DNA of 64,000 nucleotides from Diplolepis rosae (lineage: Eukaryota; Arthropoda; Insecta; Hymenoptera; Diplolepididae), in NCBI GenBank assembly GCA_030998225.1, contig JAPYXD010000745.1, forward strand, positions 868,001 through 932,000. The letters run 5' to 3'. The position numbers and the translations under genes were made by a program. The notes beneath the pieces were generated by a model. It did no database searches. It was not told the origin of the DNA and saw only the letters and a list, made by a program, of their open reading frames with translations. Below are positions 1 to 12,439 of the stretch, piece after piece (within the stretch, counting starts at the first letter, position 1; each line of letters begins with the position of its first letter).

Positions 1-1330
1 CCTCAGGAAATTTGAGCTAAGAGCTGAAAATTAAGATACCTAGTTGATATTATAGAGATCCCGTCATTTTGAAAATTATATTTAGTAGTCCAGGTGCTTA
101 AAAAACATCTTCCAAAGGGAACTTAAGCTGAGAACTGAAATTAAGGATAGCTGGATTATATTTTAGAGATCGCTTCATTGTGAAAATTATATCTAGTATT
201 CCAGGTGCTTAAAAACCACCTGCCTCAGGGAACGTAATCTGAGAACTGAAAATTAAGATACCTAGATGATATTATAGAGATCCCGTCATTTTGATAATTA
301 TATTTAGAAGTCAAGGTGCTTAAAAAACATCTTCCTCAGGGAATTTAAGCTGAGAATTAAATTAAGGATACCTGGATTATATTTTAGAGATCCCGTCGTT
401 TTGAAAATTATATCTAGTAGTCCAGGTGCTTAAAAACCATCTTACTCAGGTAAATTTAGCTAAGAGCTGAAAATTAAGATACCTAGTTGATATTATAGAG
501 ATCCCGTCATTTTGAAAATTATATTCAGTAGTCCAGGTGCTTAAAAAACATCTTTCTCAGGGAACTTAAGCTGAGACCTGAAATTCAGGATACCTGGATT
601 ATATTTTAGAGATCCCTTCATTGTGGAAATTATATCTAGTAGTCCAGGTGCTTAAAAACCATCTGCCTCAGGGAACGTAATATGAGAACTGAAAATTAAG
701 ATACCTAGTTGATATTATAGAGATCCCGTCATTTTGATAATTATGTTTAGAAGTCAAGGTGCTTAAAAAACATCTTCCTCAGGGAATTTAAGCTGAGAAT
801 TAAAATTAAGGATACCTTGTTTATATTTTAGAGATCCCGTCTTTTTGAAAATTATATCTAGTAGTGCAGGTGCTTAAAAACCATCTTACTCAGAAAATTT
901 GAGCTAAGAGCTGAAAATTAAGATACCTAGTTGATATTATAAAAATCCCGTCATTTTGAAAATTATATTCAGTAGTCCAGGTGCTTAAAAAACATCTGTC
1001 TCAGGGAACTTAAGCTGAGACCTGAAATTAAGGATACCTGGATTATATTTTAGAGATCCCTTCATTGTGGAAATTATATCTAGTAGTCCAGGTGCTTAAA
1101 AACCATCTGCCTCAGGGAACGTAATCTGAGAACTGAAAATTAAGATACCTAGTTGATATTATAGAGATCCCGTCATTTTGATAATTATATTTAGAAGTCA
1201 AGGTGCTTAAAAAACATCTTCCTCAGAGAACTTAAGCTGAGAACTAAAATTAAGGATACCATGTTTTTATTTTAGAGATCCCGTCGTTTTGAAAATTATA
1301 TCTAGTAGTGCAGGTGCTTATAAACAAACT
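1..1330. repeat. Four-monomer higher-order repeat (about 444 bp), three units
   Basis: Within the satellite, the same order of four variants recurs. The GGAACGTAAT variant starts near 230, 675 and 1118, steps of about 444 bp or four monomers. The accompanying type with AGAAGTCAAGGTGC recurs near 309, 752 and 1194. Between them come a GAGCTAAGAGCT monomer and an AACTTAAGCTGAGA monomer. Order is retained but units differ by several substitutions, so this is an older or less homogenised higher-order repeat than those in the right arm. Confidence 0.85.
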
Positions 1331-1539
1331 TCCTCAGGTAACTTTAGCTTAGATCTTAAAATTAAGATACCTAGTTGATATTATAAACATCCCGTCATTT
1401 TGAAAATTATATTAAGTAGTCCAGGTGCTTAAAAAACATCTTCCTCAGGGAACTTAAGCTGAGAACTGAAATTAAGGATACCTGGATTATATTTCAGAGA
1501 TCCCGACATTATGAAAATTATATCTAGTAGTCCAGGTGA

Positions 1540-2400
1540 TTAAAAACCATCTGACTCATTGAACGTAATCTGAGAACTGAAAATTATGATACCTAGTTTG
1601 TATTATAGAGATCCTTTCATTTTGAAAATTATATTTAGATGTCCATGTGCTTAAAAAAAATCTTCCGCAGGGAATTTAAGCTGAAAACTGAAATGAAGGA
1701 TACCTAGATTATATTTTAGAGATCCCGTCATTTTGAAAATGATATCTATTAGTGCAGGTGCTTAAAAACCATCTTCCTCAGGAAATTTGAGCTAAGAGCT
1801 GAAAATTAAGATACCTAGTTGATATTATAGAGATCCCGTCATTTTGTAAACTATATTTAGTAGTTCAGGTGGTTAAAAAACATCTTTCTCAGGGAACTTA
1901 AGGTAAGAACTGAAATTAAGTATACCTGGATTATATTTTAGAGATCCCGTCATTTTGAAAATTATATCTAGTATTCCAAGTGCCTAAAATACATCTTCCA
2001 CAGGAAGTTAAGCTGAGAACTGAAAATTAAAATACCTAGTACATATTTTAGATATACCGTCATTTTAATATTTATATTTAGTTGTCCAAGTGCCTAAAAT
2101 AAATTTTCCTCAGGAAGATAAGCTGAGAAAAGAAAAATTAAAATACCTAGTACATATTTTAGAGATCCCCAGATTTTAAAAATTATATTTAGTAGTCCAA
2201 GTGCCTAAAATACATCTTCCTCAGGAAACTTAAGCTGAGAACTGAAAATTAAGTTACCTTGTACATATTTAAGAGATCCTGTCTTTTTGATAATTATATA
2301 TAGTGGGCCAGGTGATTGAAAACTATCTTCCTCATGGAACTTAAGCTGGGAACTGAAATTAAGGATACCAGGATTATATTTTAGAGATCCCGTCATTTTG
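1540..2400. repeat. Long duplicated satellite block, copy a
   Basis: First of three near-identical blocks of about 861 bp. Rare markers fix the register: GTTCAGGTGGTT at 1863 and GATATACCGTC at 2051. The same pair recurs 3990 bp (36 monomers) downstream and a further 2548 bp (23 monomers) on. It contains a monomer with TTTTAATATTTATATTTAG that is rare elsewhere. Confidence 0.8.
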
Positions 2401-5400
2401 AAAATTATATCTAGTAGTCCAGGTGCTTAAAAACCATCTTACTCAGGGATGTTAAGCTGAGAATTGAAATTAAGTATACCCGGAATATATTTTAGAGATC
2501 CCGTCATTTTGAAAATTATATCTAGTGGTCCAAGTGCCTAAAATACATCTTCCTCAGGGAACTTCAGCTGAGAACTGAAAATAAAGATACCTAGTACATA
2601 TTTTAGAGATCCCGTCATTTTGAAAACTATAGTTAGTGGTCCAGGTGCTTAAAGAACATTTCCTCAGGGAACTTAAGCTGGGAACTGAAATTAAGGATAC
2701 CTAGTTGATATTATAGAGATCCAGTCATTTTGAAAACCATATCTAGTAGTGCAGGTGCTTAAAAACCATCTTCCTCGGGTAATTTGAGCTAAGAGCTGAA
2801 AATTGATAAACCTAGTTGATATTATAGAGATCTTGTCATTTTGAAAACCATATTTAGTAGTCCAGGTGCTTTAAAAACATCTTTCTCAGGGAACTTAAGC
2901 TGAGAACTGAAATTAAGGATAGCTGGATTATATTTTAGAGATCCCGTCATTTTGAAAATTATATTTAGGAGTCCAAGTGCCCGAAATACATCTTCCAAAG
3001 GGAACTTCAGCTGAGAACTGAAATGAAGGATAGCTGGATTATATTTTAGAAATCTCGTCATTTTCAAAATTATATCTAGTAGTCCAGGTGCTTAAAAACC
3101 ATCTTCCTCCGGGATGTTCAGCTGAGAAGTGAAATTACGTATACCCTGAATATATTTTAGAGATCCCGTCATTTTGAAAATTATATCTAGTAGTCCAAGT
3201 GCCTAAAATACATCTTCCTCAGGAAGATAAGCTGTGAACAGAAAATTAAGATACCTAGTTGATATTATAGAGATCCCGTCATTTTGTAAACTATATTTAG
3301 TAGTTTAGGTGGTTAAAAAACATCTTTCTCAGGGAACTTATGGTAAGAACTGAAATTAAGTATACCTGGATTATATTTTAGAGATCCCGTCATTTTGAAA
3401 ATTATATCTAGTATTCCAAGTGCCTAAAAACCATCTGCCTCAGTGAACGTAATCTGAGAAATGAAAATTAAGATACCTAGTTGATATTATAGAGATCCTG
3501 TCATTTTGAAAATTATATTTAGATGTCCAGGTGCTTAAAAATTATCTTCCTCAGGGAATTTAAGCTGAAAACTGAAATTAAGGATACCTAGATTATATTT
3601 TAGAGATCCCGTCATTTTGAAAATTATATCTATTAGTGCAGGTGCTTAAAAACCATCTTCCTCAGGAAATTTGAGCTAAGAGCTGAAAATTAAGATACCT
3701 AGTTGATATTATAGAGATCCCGTCATTTTGAAAATTATATTTAGTAGCCCTGGTGCTTTAAAATCATCTTTCTCAGGGAACTTAAGCTGAGAACTGAAAT
3801 TAAGGATAGCTGGATTATATTTTAGAGATCCCGTCATTTTGAAAATTATATTTAGGAGTCCAAGTGCCCGAAATACATCTTCCAAAGGGAACTTCAGCTG
3901 AGAACTGAAATTAAGGATAGCTGGATTATATTTTAGAAATCTCGTCATTTTCAAAATTATATAGTAGTCCAGGTGCTTAAAAACCTTCTTACTCAGTGAT
4001 CTTCAGCTGAGAACTGAAATTAAGTATACCTGGATTATATTTTAGAGATCCCGTCATTTTGAAAATTATATCTAGTAGTCCAAGTGCCTAAAATACATCT
4101 TCCTCAGGAAGATAAGCTGAGCACAGAAAATTAAGATACCTTGTACATATTTAAGAGATCCCGTCATTTTGATAATTATATATAGTAGGCCAGGTGACTA
4201 AAAACTATCTTTCTCAGGGAACTTAAGCTTAGAACTGAAAATAATATACCAAGTACATATTTTAGAGATCCCGTCATTTTGATAACAATAGTTAGTGGTC
4301 CAGGTGCTTAAAGAACATCTTCCTCAGGGAACTTAAGCTGAGAACTGAAATTAAGGATACCTGGATTATATTTTAGAGATCCCGTGATGTTGAAAATTAT
4401 ATCTAGTAGTCCAGTTGCTTAAAAAACATCTTCCTCAGGGAACTTAAGCTGAGAACTGAAATTAAGGAAACCTGGATTATATTTCAGAGATCCCGTCATT
4501 GTGAAAATTATATTTAGTAGTCCTGGTGCTTTAAAAACATCTTTCTCAGGGAACTTAAGCTGAGAACTGAAATTAAGGATAGCTGGATTATATTTTAGAG
4601 ATCCCGTCATTTTGAAAATTATATTTAGGAGTCCAAGTGCCCGAAATACATCTTCCAAAGGGAACTTCAGCTGAGAACTGAAATTAAGGATAGCTGGATT
4701 ATATTTTATAGATCCCGTCATTTTGAAAATTATATCTAGTAGTCTAGGTGCTTAAAAAACATCTTCCTCAGGGAACTTAAGCCGAGAACTGAAATTAAGG
4801 ATACCTGGATTATATTTTAGAGATCCCGTCAATTTGAAAATTATATCTAGTAGTCCAAGTGCCTGAAATACATCTTCCAAAGGGAACTTAAGCTGAGAAC
4901 TGAAATTAAGGATAGCTGGATTATATTTTAGACATCCCGTCAATTTGAAAATTATATCTAGTAGTGCAGGTGCTTAAAAACCATCTTCCTCATAAAATTT
5001 GAGCTAAGAGCTGAAAATTAAGATACCTAGTTGATATTATAGAAATCCCGTCATTTTGTATATTATATATAGTAGTCCAGGTGCTTAAAGAACATCTTAC
5101 TCAGGGAACTTAAGCTGAGAACTGAAATTAAGGATACCTGGATTATATTTTAGAGATCCCGTCATTTTGAAAATTATTATCTAGTAGTCCAGTTGCTTAA
5201 AAAACATCTTCCTCAGGGAACTTAAGCCGAGAACTGAAATTAAGGAAACCTGGATTATATTTCAGAGATCCCGTCATTGTGAAAATTATATTTAGTAGTC
5301 CTGGTGCTTAAAAAACATCTTCCTCAGGGAACTTAATCTAAGAACTTAAACTAAGGATACCTGGATTGTATTTTATAGATCCCGTCATTTTGAAAATTAT

Positions 5401-5529
5401 ATTTAGAAGTCCAAGTTCCTGAAATACATCTTCCAAAGGTAACTTAAGCTGAGAACTGAAATTAAGGATAGCTGAATTATATTTTAGACATCCCGTCATT
5501 TTGGAAATTATATCTAGTAGTCCAGGTGC

Positions 5530-6390
5530 TTAAAAACCATCTGCCTCAGTGAACGTAATCTGAGAAATGAAAATTAAGATACCTAGTTGATATTATCGAG
5601 ATCCTGTCATTTTGAAAATTATATTTAGATGTCCAGGTGCTTAAAAAAAATCTTCCGCAGGGAATTTAAGCTGAAAACTGAAATTAAGGATACCTAGATT
5701 ATATTTTAGAGATCCCGTCATTTTGAAAATTATATCTATTAGTGCAGGTGCTTAAAAACCATATTCCTCAGGAAATTTGAGCTAAGAGCTGAAAATTAAG
5801 ATACCTAGTTGATATTATAGAGATCCCGTCATTTCGTAAACTATATTTAGTAGTTCAGGTGGTTAAAAAACATCTTTCTCAGGGAACTTAAGGTAAGAAC
5901 TGAAATTAAGTATACCTGGATTATATTTTAGAGATCCCGTCATTTTGAAAATTATATCTAGTATTCCAAGTGCCTAAAATACATCTTCCACAGGAAGTTA
6001 AGCTGAGAACTGAAAATTAAAATACCTAGTACATATTTTAGATATACCGTCATTTTAATATTTATATTTAGTTGTCCAAGTGCCTAAAATACATTTTCCT
6101 CAGGAAGATAAGCTGAGAACAGAAAATTAAGATACCTAGTACATATTTTAGAGATCCCCAGATTTTAAAAATTATATTTAGTAGTCCAAGTGCCTAAAAT
6201 ACATCTTCCTCAGGAAACTTAAGCTGAGAACTGAAAACTAAGATACCTTGTACATATTTAAGAGATCCCGTCATTTTTATAATTATATATAGTAGGCCAG
6301 GTGATTGAAAACTATCTTTCTCAGGGAACTTAAGCTGAGAACTGAAATTAAGGATAGCTGGATTATATTTTAGACATACCGTCATTTTGA
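5530..6390. repeat. Long duplicated satellite block, copy b
   Basis: Second copy, with marker bases at 5853 (GTTCAGGTGGTT) and 6041 (GATATACCGTC), exactly 3990 bp from copy a. The constant offset across all its monomers indicates duplication of the whole block rather than monomer-by-monomer convergence. Confidence 0.8.
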
Positions 6391-8077
6391 AAATTATATC
6401 TAGTAGTCCAGGTGCTTTAAAACCATCTTACTCAGGGATCTTAAGCTGAGAATTGAAATTAAGTATACCCGGATTATATTTTAGAGATCCCGTCATTTTG
6501 AAAATTATATCTAGTGGTCCAAGTGCCTAAAATACATCTTCCTCAGGGAACTTCAGCTGAGAACTGAAAATAAAGATACCTAGTACATATTTTAGAGATC
6601 CCGTCATTTTGAAAACTATAGTTAGTGGTCCAGGTGCTTAAAGAACATTTCCTCAGGGAACTTAAGCTGGGAACTGAAATTAAGGATACCACGATTATAT
6701 TTTAGAGATCCCGTCATTTTGAAAATTATATCTAGTAGTGCAGGTGCTTAAAAACCATCTTCCTCAGGTAATTTGAGCCAAGAGCTGAAAATTGAGAAAC
6801 CTAGTTGATATTATAGAGATCCAGTCATTTTGAAAACCATATTTAGTAGTCCAGGTGCTTTAAAAACATCTTTCTCAGGGAACTTAAGCTGAGAACTGAA
6901 ATTAAGGATACCTGGATTTTGTTTTAGAGATCCCGTCATTTTGAAAATTATATTTAGGAGTCCAAGTGCCCGAAATACATCTTCCAAAGGGAACTTCAGC
7001 TGAGAACTGAAATTAAGGATAGCTGGATTATATTTTAGACATCCCGTCAATTTGAAAATTATATCTAGTAGTGCAGGTGCTTAAAAACCATCTTCCTCAT
7101 AAAATTTGAGCTAAGAGCTGAAAATTAAGATACCTAGTTGATATTATAAAAATCCCGTCATTTTGAAAATTATATCTAGTAGTCCAGGTGCTTAAAAATA
7201 TCTTACTCAGTAAACTTAAGCTGAGAACTGAAATTAAGGATACCTGGATTATATTTTAGAGATCCCGTCATTTTGAAAATTATATCCAGTAGTCCAATTG
7301 CTTAAAAAACATCTTCCTCAGGGAACTTAAGCTGAGAACTGAAATTAAGGATACCTGGATTATATTTTAGAGATCCCGTCATTGTGAAAATTATATTTAG
7401 TAGTCCTGGTGCTTAAAAAACATCTTCCTCAGGGAACTTAATCTAAGAACTTAAACTAAGGATACCTGGATTGTATTTTATAGATCCCGTCATTTTGAAA
7501 ATTATATTTAGAAGTCCAAGTTCCTGAAATACATCTTCCAAAGGTAACTTAATCTGAGAACTGAAATTAAGGATAGCTGGATTATATTTTAGACATCCCG
7601 TCATTTTGGAAATTATATCTAGTAGTCCAGGTGCTTAAAAACCATCTGCCTCAGGGAACGTAATCTGAGAACTGAAAATTAAGATACCTAGATGATATTA
7701 TAGAGATCCCGTCATTTTGATAATTATATTTAGAAGTCAAGGTGCTTAAAAAACATCTTCCTCAGGGAATTTAAGCTGAGAACTAAAATTAAGGATATCA
7801 TGTTTATATTTTAGAGATCCCGTCGTTTTGAAAATTATATCTAGTAGTGCAGGTGCTTAAAAACCATCTTCCTCATAAAATTTGAGCTAAGAGCTGAAAA
7901 TTAAGATACCTAGTTGATATTATAAAAATCCCGTCATTTTGAAAATTATATTCAGTAGTCCAGGTGCTTAAAAACATCTTCCTCAGGGAACTTAAGCTGA
8001 GAACTGAAATTAAGCATACCTGGATTATATTTCAGAGATCCCGTCATTGTGAAAATTATATCTAGTAGTCCAGGTAC

Positions 8078-8938
8078 TTAAAAACCATCTGCCTCAGTGA
8101 ACGTAATCTGAGAAATGAAAATTAAGATACCTAGTTGATATTATCGAGATCCTGTCATTTTGAAAATTATATTTAGATGTCCAGGTGCTTAAAAAAAATC
8201 TTCCTCAGGGAATTTAAGCTGAAAACTGAAATTAAGGATACCTAGATTATATTTTAGAGATCCCGTCATTTTGAAAATTATATCTATTAGTGCAGGTGCT
8301 TAAAAACCATATTCCTCAGGAAATTTGAGCTAAGAGCTGAAAATTAAGATACCTAGTTGATATTATAGAGATCCCGTCATTTTGTAAACTATATTTAGTA
8401 GTTCAGGTGGTTAAAAAACATCTTTCTCAGGGAACTTAAGGTAAGAACTGAAATTAAGTATACCTGGATTATATTTTAGAGATCCCGTCATTTTGAAAAT
8501 TATATCTAGTATTCCAAGTGCCTAAAATACATCTTCCACAGGAAGTTAAGCTGAGAACTGAAAATTAAAATACCTGGTACATATTTTAGATATACCGTCA
8601 TTTTAATATTTATATTTAGTTGTCCAAGTGCCTAAAATACATTTTCCTCAGGAAGATAAGCTGAGAACAGAAAATTAAGATACCTAGTACATATTTTAGA
8701 GATCCCCAGATTTTAAAAATTATATTTCGTAGTCCAAGTGCCTAAAATACATCTTCCTCAGGAAACTTAAGCTGAGAACTGAAAATTAAGATACCTTGTA
8801 CATATTTAAGAGATCCCGTCATTTTGATAATTATATATAGTAGGCCAGGTGATTGAAAACTATCTTTCTCAGGGAACTTAAGCTGAGAACTGAAATTAAG
8901 GATACCTCTATTATATTTTAGAGATCCCGTCATTTTGA
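8078..8938. repeat. Long duplicated satellite block, copy c
   Basis: Third copy, with marker bases at 8401 and 8589, exactly 2548 bp from copy b. A related GATATACCGTC monomer occurs at 17545, on the far side of the retroelement, 16 monomer lengths away once the insertion is subtracted. Confidence 0.8.
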
Positions 8939-10232
8939 AAATTATATCTAGTCGTGCAGGTGCTTAAAAACCATCTTCCTCAGGTAATTTGAGCCAAGAG
9001 CTGAAAATTGAGAAACCTAGTTGATATTATAGAGATCCCGTCATTTTGAAAATTATATTTAGTAGTCCAGGTGCTTTAAGAACATCTTTCTCAGGGACCT
9101 TAAGCTGAGAACTGAAATTAAGGATACCTGGATTATATTTTGGAGATCCCGTCATTGTGAAAATTATATTTAGTAGTCCAAGTGATTGAAATACATCTTC
9201 CTAAGGGAACTTAAGCTGAGAACTGAAATTAAGGATAGCTGGATTATATTTTAGACACACCATCATTTTGAAACTTATATCTAGTAGTCCAGGTGCTTTA
9301 AAAACATCTTTCTCAGGGAACTTAAGCTGAGAACTGTAATTAAGGATACCTGGATTATATTTTAGAGATCCCGTCATTGTGAAAATTATATCTAGTAGCG
9401 CAGGTGCTTAAAAACCATCTTCCTCAGGAAACTTTAGCTAAGAGCTGAAAATAAAGATACCTAGTTGATATTATAGAGATCCAGTCATTTTGAAAACCAT
9501 ATTTAGTAGTCCAGGTTCTTAAAAAACATCTTCCTCAGGGAACTTAATCTAAGAACTTAAACTAAGGATACCTGGATTGTGTTTTAGAGATCCCGTCATT
9601 TTGAAAATTATATTTAGGAGTCCAAGTGCCTGAAATACATCTCCTGAAGGGAACTTAAGCTGAGAACTGAAATTAAGGATAGCTGGATTATATTTTATAC
9701 ATCTCTTCATTTTCAAAATTATATCTAGTAGTCCAGGTGCTTAAAAACCTTCTTACTCAGTGATCTTCAGCTGAGAAATGAAATTAAGTATACCTGGATT
9801 ATATTTTAGAGATCCCGTCATTTTGAAAATTATATCTAGTAGTCCAAGTGCCTAAAATACATCTTCCTCAGGAAGTTAAGCTGAGAACTGAAAATTAAGA
9901 TACCTAGTACATATTTTAGAGATCCCGTCATTTAAAAAATTATATTTAGTGGTCCAAGTGCCTAAAATACATCTTCCTCAGGAAACTTAAGCTGAGAACT
10001 GAAAATTAAGATATCTAGTATATATTTTAGAGGTACCGTCATTTAAAAAATTATATTTAGGTGTCCAAGTGCCTTAAATACATCTTCCTTAGTGCTCTTA
10101 ACCTGAGAACTGAAAATTAAGATAACTAGTTGATATTATAGAGATCCCGTCATTTTAAAAATTATAATTAGTAGTCCAGGTGCTTAAAAAACATCTTCCT
10201 CATGGAACTTAAGGTGAGAACTGAAATTAAGG

Positions 10233-10253
10233 ATAGCTGGATTATATTGTAGA
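10233..10253 (+). repeat. Target site duplication, left
   Basis: The satellite segment beginning ATAGCTGGATTATATT and ending TAGA directly precedes the element and is repeated directly after it at 17416-17436. The match is 21 bp with one mismatch (G at 10249, T at 17432). Satellite phase is continuous only if one of the two is removed, so this is a real duplication and not just two monomers of the array. Confidence 0.8.
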
Positions 10254-10333
10254 TATGTTGTTACCGGTATTATAATTTGAACATTAAAGTGAATGGCCTT
10301 TCCGGTTTTGTAAAGTTGTTTTATTTTTAAAAG

Positions 10334-10371
10334 TACGTCAACGTTTCGACCGATTTTTCGATCCTTATCAA
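10334..10371 (-). ncRNA. Hammerhead-ribozyme-like motif, copy 1
   Basis: Minus-strand reading: TTGATAA, a helix of GGATCG with CGGTC around an AAAAAT loop (one G-T pair where copy 3 has C-G), then GAAA, a short CG/CG helix and the TA predicted cleavage dinucleotide. The order matches a type I hammerhead with minimal helix III, as reported for PLEs. The CUGAUGA box is degenerate (UUGAUAA), so activity is doubtful. Confidence 0.5.
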
Positions 10372-10710
10372 GACTATAAAACGGAAATACAAAATGAATA
10401 TATATAAAAAATGTTTGAAAAATTATGAATATAATAAAAAGATAATATTTATATAATAAAAAGATTTTGTTTTTTCAATATAATATATAAAATTAAGAGA
10501 AGATAAAAGAGAGAAAGAATAATAATAATAATAAACATACCGTGGATGACATATTTAGTATTTTACTTCCATTCATATTGTTTGATGATTGGTTAAATTT
10601 AAAAAAATCCAAGTTTAAAGGCATAAAAATATGTTGTAAAATTATCATCATAGCATATTAGTTACTATGAGAGTTCGTTAAATTTTTTAAAATTTTTTGT
10701 TAGGATAACT

Positions 10711-10751
10711 GGTGTCAACCTTTTTATGTTATATTGATCGATAACGACACC
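10711..10751 (-). other. Nested inverted repeat in PLE 3' region, copy 1
   Basis: Arms GGTGTC and GACACC are retained, but the inner AACCT/AGGTT pair seen in the other copies has one substitution here. Function unknown. Confidence 0.55.
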
Positions 10752-11073
10752 TATAAAATAAATATATAAGAGATAAATTTTGAATTAAATTATGTAAAGA
10801 AATTTTTTGAAATATTAGTTACTTACAAGCAGTTTCCATTATTTATACGTTATTGTTACATATTATTAAAAATTTTATATTACACAAAACTTTGGAAGTA
10901 AAATGTCTCCACAATTGTTCATTTGGCTATCGTAGCGTTGTTGATGTTATGGTGTGTTCTCAAGAAAATTAATATGTAATATATCGGCTATTGGTAACAT
11001 TCAATGGTAATTTTTGAAATTTATGAAATTATACAATTAAAAAGATTAGAAAAGATAAGAGAAAGTAGAAAAG

Positions 11074-12433
11074 TTATGTTATGGATTTTATTATATTATT
11101 ATAAATGGCACTTAGATTTTCAATATCTGTTTTGTAATTAATATAAAAATTTTCTTTTTGAATATAAATCATTTCTAAAATTAATCGTTTTTTTAAAATA
11201 TTTTCTGTATCTAAAATTTTAGTATTTTTTAAAATCAAAGGAATGTTTGTAAGAAGTAGCATGTTCTGCAAGTGCAGTTTTGTTATCTTATTTTTAACAG
11301 ATCTAGCATGTTCTAGTAATCTATTGTGTAAGAATCTGCAAGTTTGTCCAATATATTTTTTGTTGCATTGAATACAGTTAATTTCATAAATGACATTATA
11401 TTTAAATTTTTTTTGTGTTCTATCTTTAATTGTTGGAAATAAGTTTTTTTGGAAAGAGTTTTCTATTGTAAAGACAATTTGAAGTTTAGTTTTTTTAAAG
11501 ATTCTGCATAGCTGTTCTTGAAAATTTTGAATATATGGAAAAGTTATGACTTTTCTACTTTCTCTGTGATCTATATTATAAATTTCACATACTTGATTTG
11601 TTTTATGTTGAATTGTTATTAATTTTTTATAACCTTCGAAAATTTTTTCATTTAAAAGATCTAGTGGATAGCCATTTTTTAGTAATGTAGATCGCACACA
11701 ATTTAAATTATTTATATGAAAATCTTTATCTGATAAGAGTATTGCTCTATCAGTAAGTGAGTAGATAACGCCAATTTTATATGTTAAACAGTGGTTAGAG
11801 AAAAAATTGATAAATCGACCTGACCAAATTGGTTTTTAGTACCAATTAGTTTTAATTTTATTATCAATAACTTGGATATTTACATCCAAAAAATTGATAT
11901 TATTATTTATAGATTTTTCTAAAGTGAATTTTAGTTTTTTATCTATGGAATTAAATCTGCATTAAATATCTTCTACTTTGTTTTCTGGTAGACAAATTAA
12001 AGTGTCATCTACATATCTGTAATAAAATATAATATTATAAGGTATTTTTTTAATTTTTTTCTCTAACTCTTCCATGACAACGTTTGCAGTAGTGGCTGAT
12101 AGAGGCGATCCCATTGGTAAACCAAAAATTTGTTTATAAAATTCATTGTTATAAGTACAGTATGATGATTCTAAACAGAATTGTAAAATATTATCGAAAT
12201 GTGTTTGTTTGAGAAAAGTATTGGTTTTTATTTGATTCCATCTTAATTTAACTGATTTTCTAATAAGATTCCAAGAAATATTAGTGTACATGGACACTGC
12301 ATCAAGTGAGATAATAGTGGAGTTATTTGGTATATAGATATTGGAAATTTTCTTTTTGAATTCAAAACTATCTTTAATATGATATTCAGTATGTCCAACT
12401 GTTTTTTGCATAGATTTTGAAAGTAATTTAGAT
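11074..12433 (-). pseudogene. PLE reverse transcriptase/GIY-YIG polyprotein fragment, copy 1
   Basis: The fragment lacks the N-terminal half and begins within the reverse transcriptase. Visible motifs are LDAVSMYTNI, GLPMGSPLS and YRYVDDT. Two nonsense changes interrupt it relative to copy 3: a TTA codon is TAA just after PENKVEDI (near 11963), and an AAA codon is TAA in the WYKKP motif (near 11838). Downstream the frame is open through NVIYEINCIQC, YIGQT and LLEHARSVK. It then drops one base in an A-rich stretch and regains frame about 25 codons later through one extra A, so the C-terminus (NNIIKSIT, stop at 11074) is again in the original frame. It is non-functional as it stands. Confidence 0.9.
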
Positions 12434-12439
12434 TTTAGA
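12434..12439. other. Head-to-head junction between inverted PLE copies
   Basis: To the left, the minus-strand copy begins in the reverse transcriptase (match ends at 12433). To the right, a plus-strand copy begins at ATTTTATGCAG (12440). The six bases between (TTTAGA) match neither copy at the expected place. The two breakpoints lie at different positions of the element, about 470 bp apart in copy 3 coordinates, so this is not a simple palindrome. Confidence 0.75.

Larger units (their letters stand above)
1..10252. repeat. 111-bp satellite array, left arm
   Basis: Head-to-tail monomers of about 111 bp, all in the same orientation, roughly 92 copies by length. A typical monomer runs from GAGATCCCGTCATTTTG through GTAGTCCAGGTGCTTAAAAA, CATCTTCCTCAGGGAACTTA, AGCTGAGAACTGAAATTAAG and GATACCTGGATTATATTTTA. 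Variant classes differ mainly in the last third (CTGGATTATATTTTAGA, CTAGTTGATATTATAGA or CTAGTACATATTTTAGA) and in the middle (GGAACTTAAGCTGAGAACTG, GGAAATTTGAGCTAAGAGCT or GGAACGTAATCTGAGAACTG). Most monomers carry CTTAAG, an AflII site. No insertion other than the element at 10253 is visible. Short antisense open frames exist because 111 is a multiple of three and are not counted as genes. Confidence 0.98.
10253..12433 (-). mobile_element. PLE copy 1, inverted, 5'-truncated
   Basis: Read on the minus strand, this copy starts inside the reverse transcriptase (before the LLSKSMQKTVGHTEY segment), passes through the YVDD region, the GIY-YIG nuclease and the 3' non-coding region, and ends 81 bp beyond the hammerhead-like motif. 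Those last 81 bp (10253-10333) match the leader of copy 3 (14059-14139) in reverse. Its template therefore continued into a following tandem unit. Confidence 0.9.

Noticed and set aside
1..10252. CRISPR array
   Set aside because: The whole 111-bp unit repeats with scattered substitutions. There are no short identical repeats separated by unique spacers and no cas genes.
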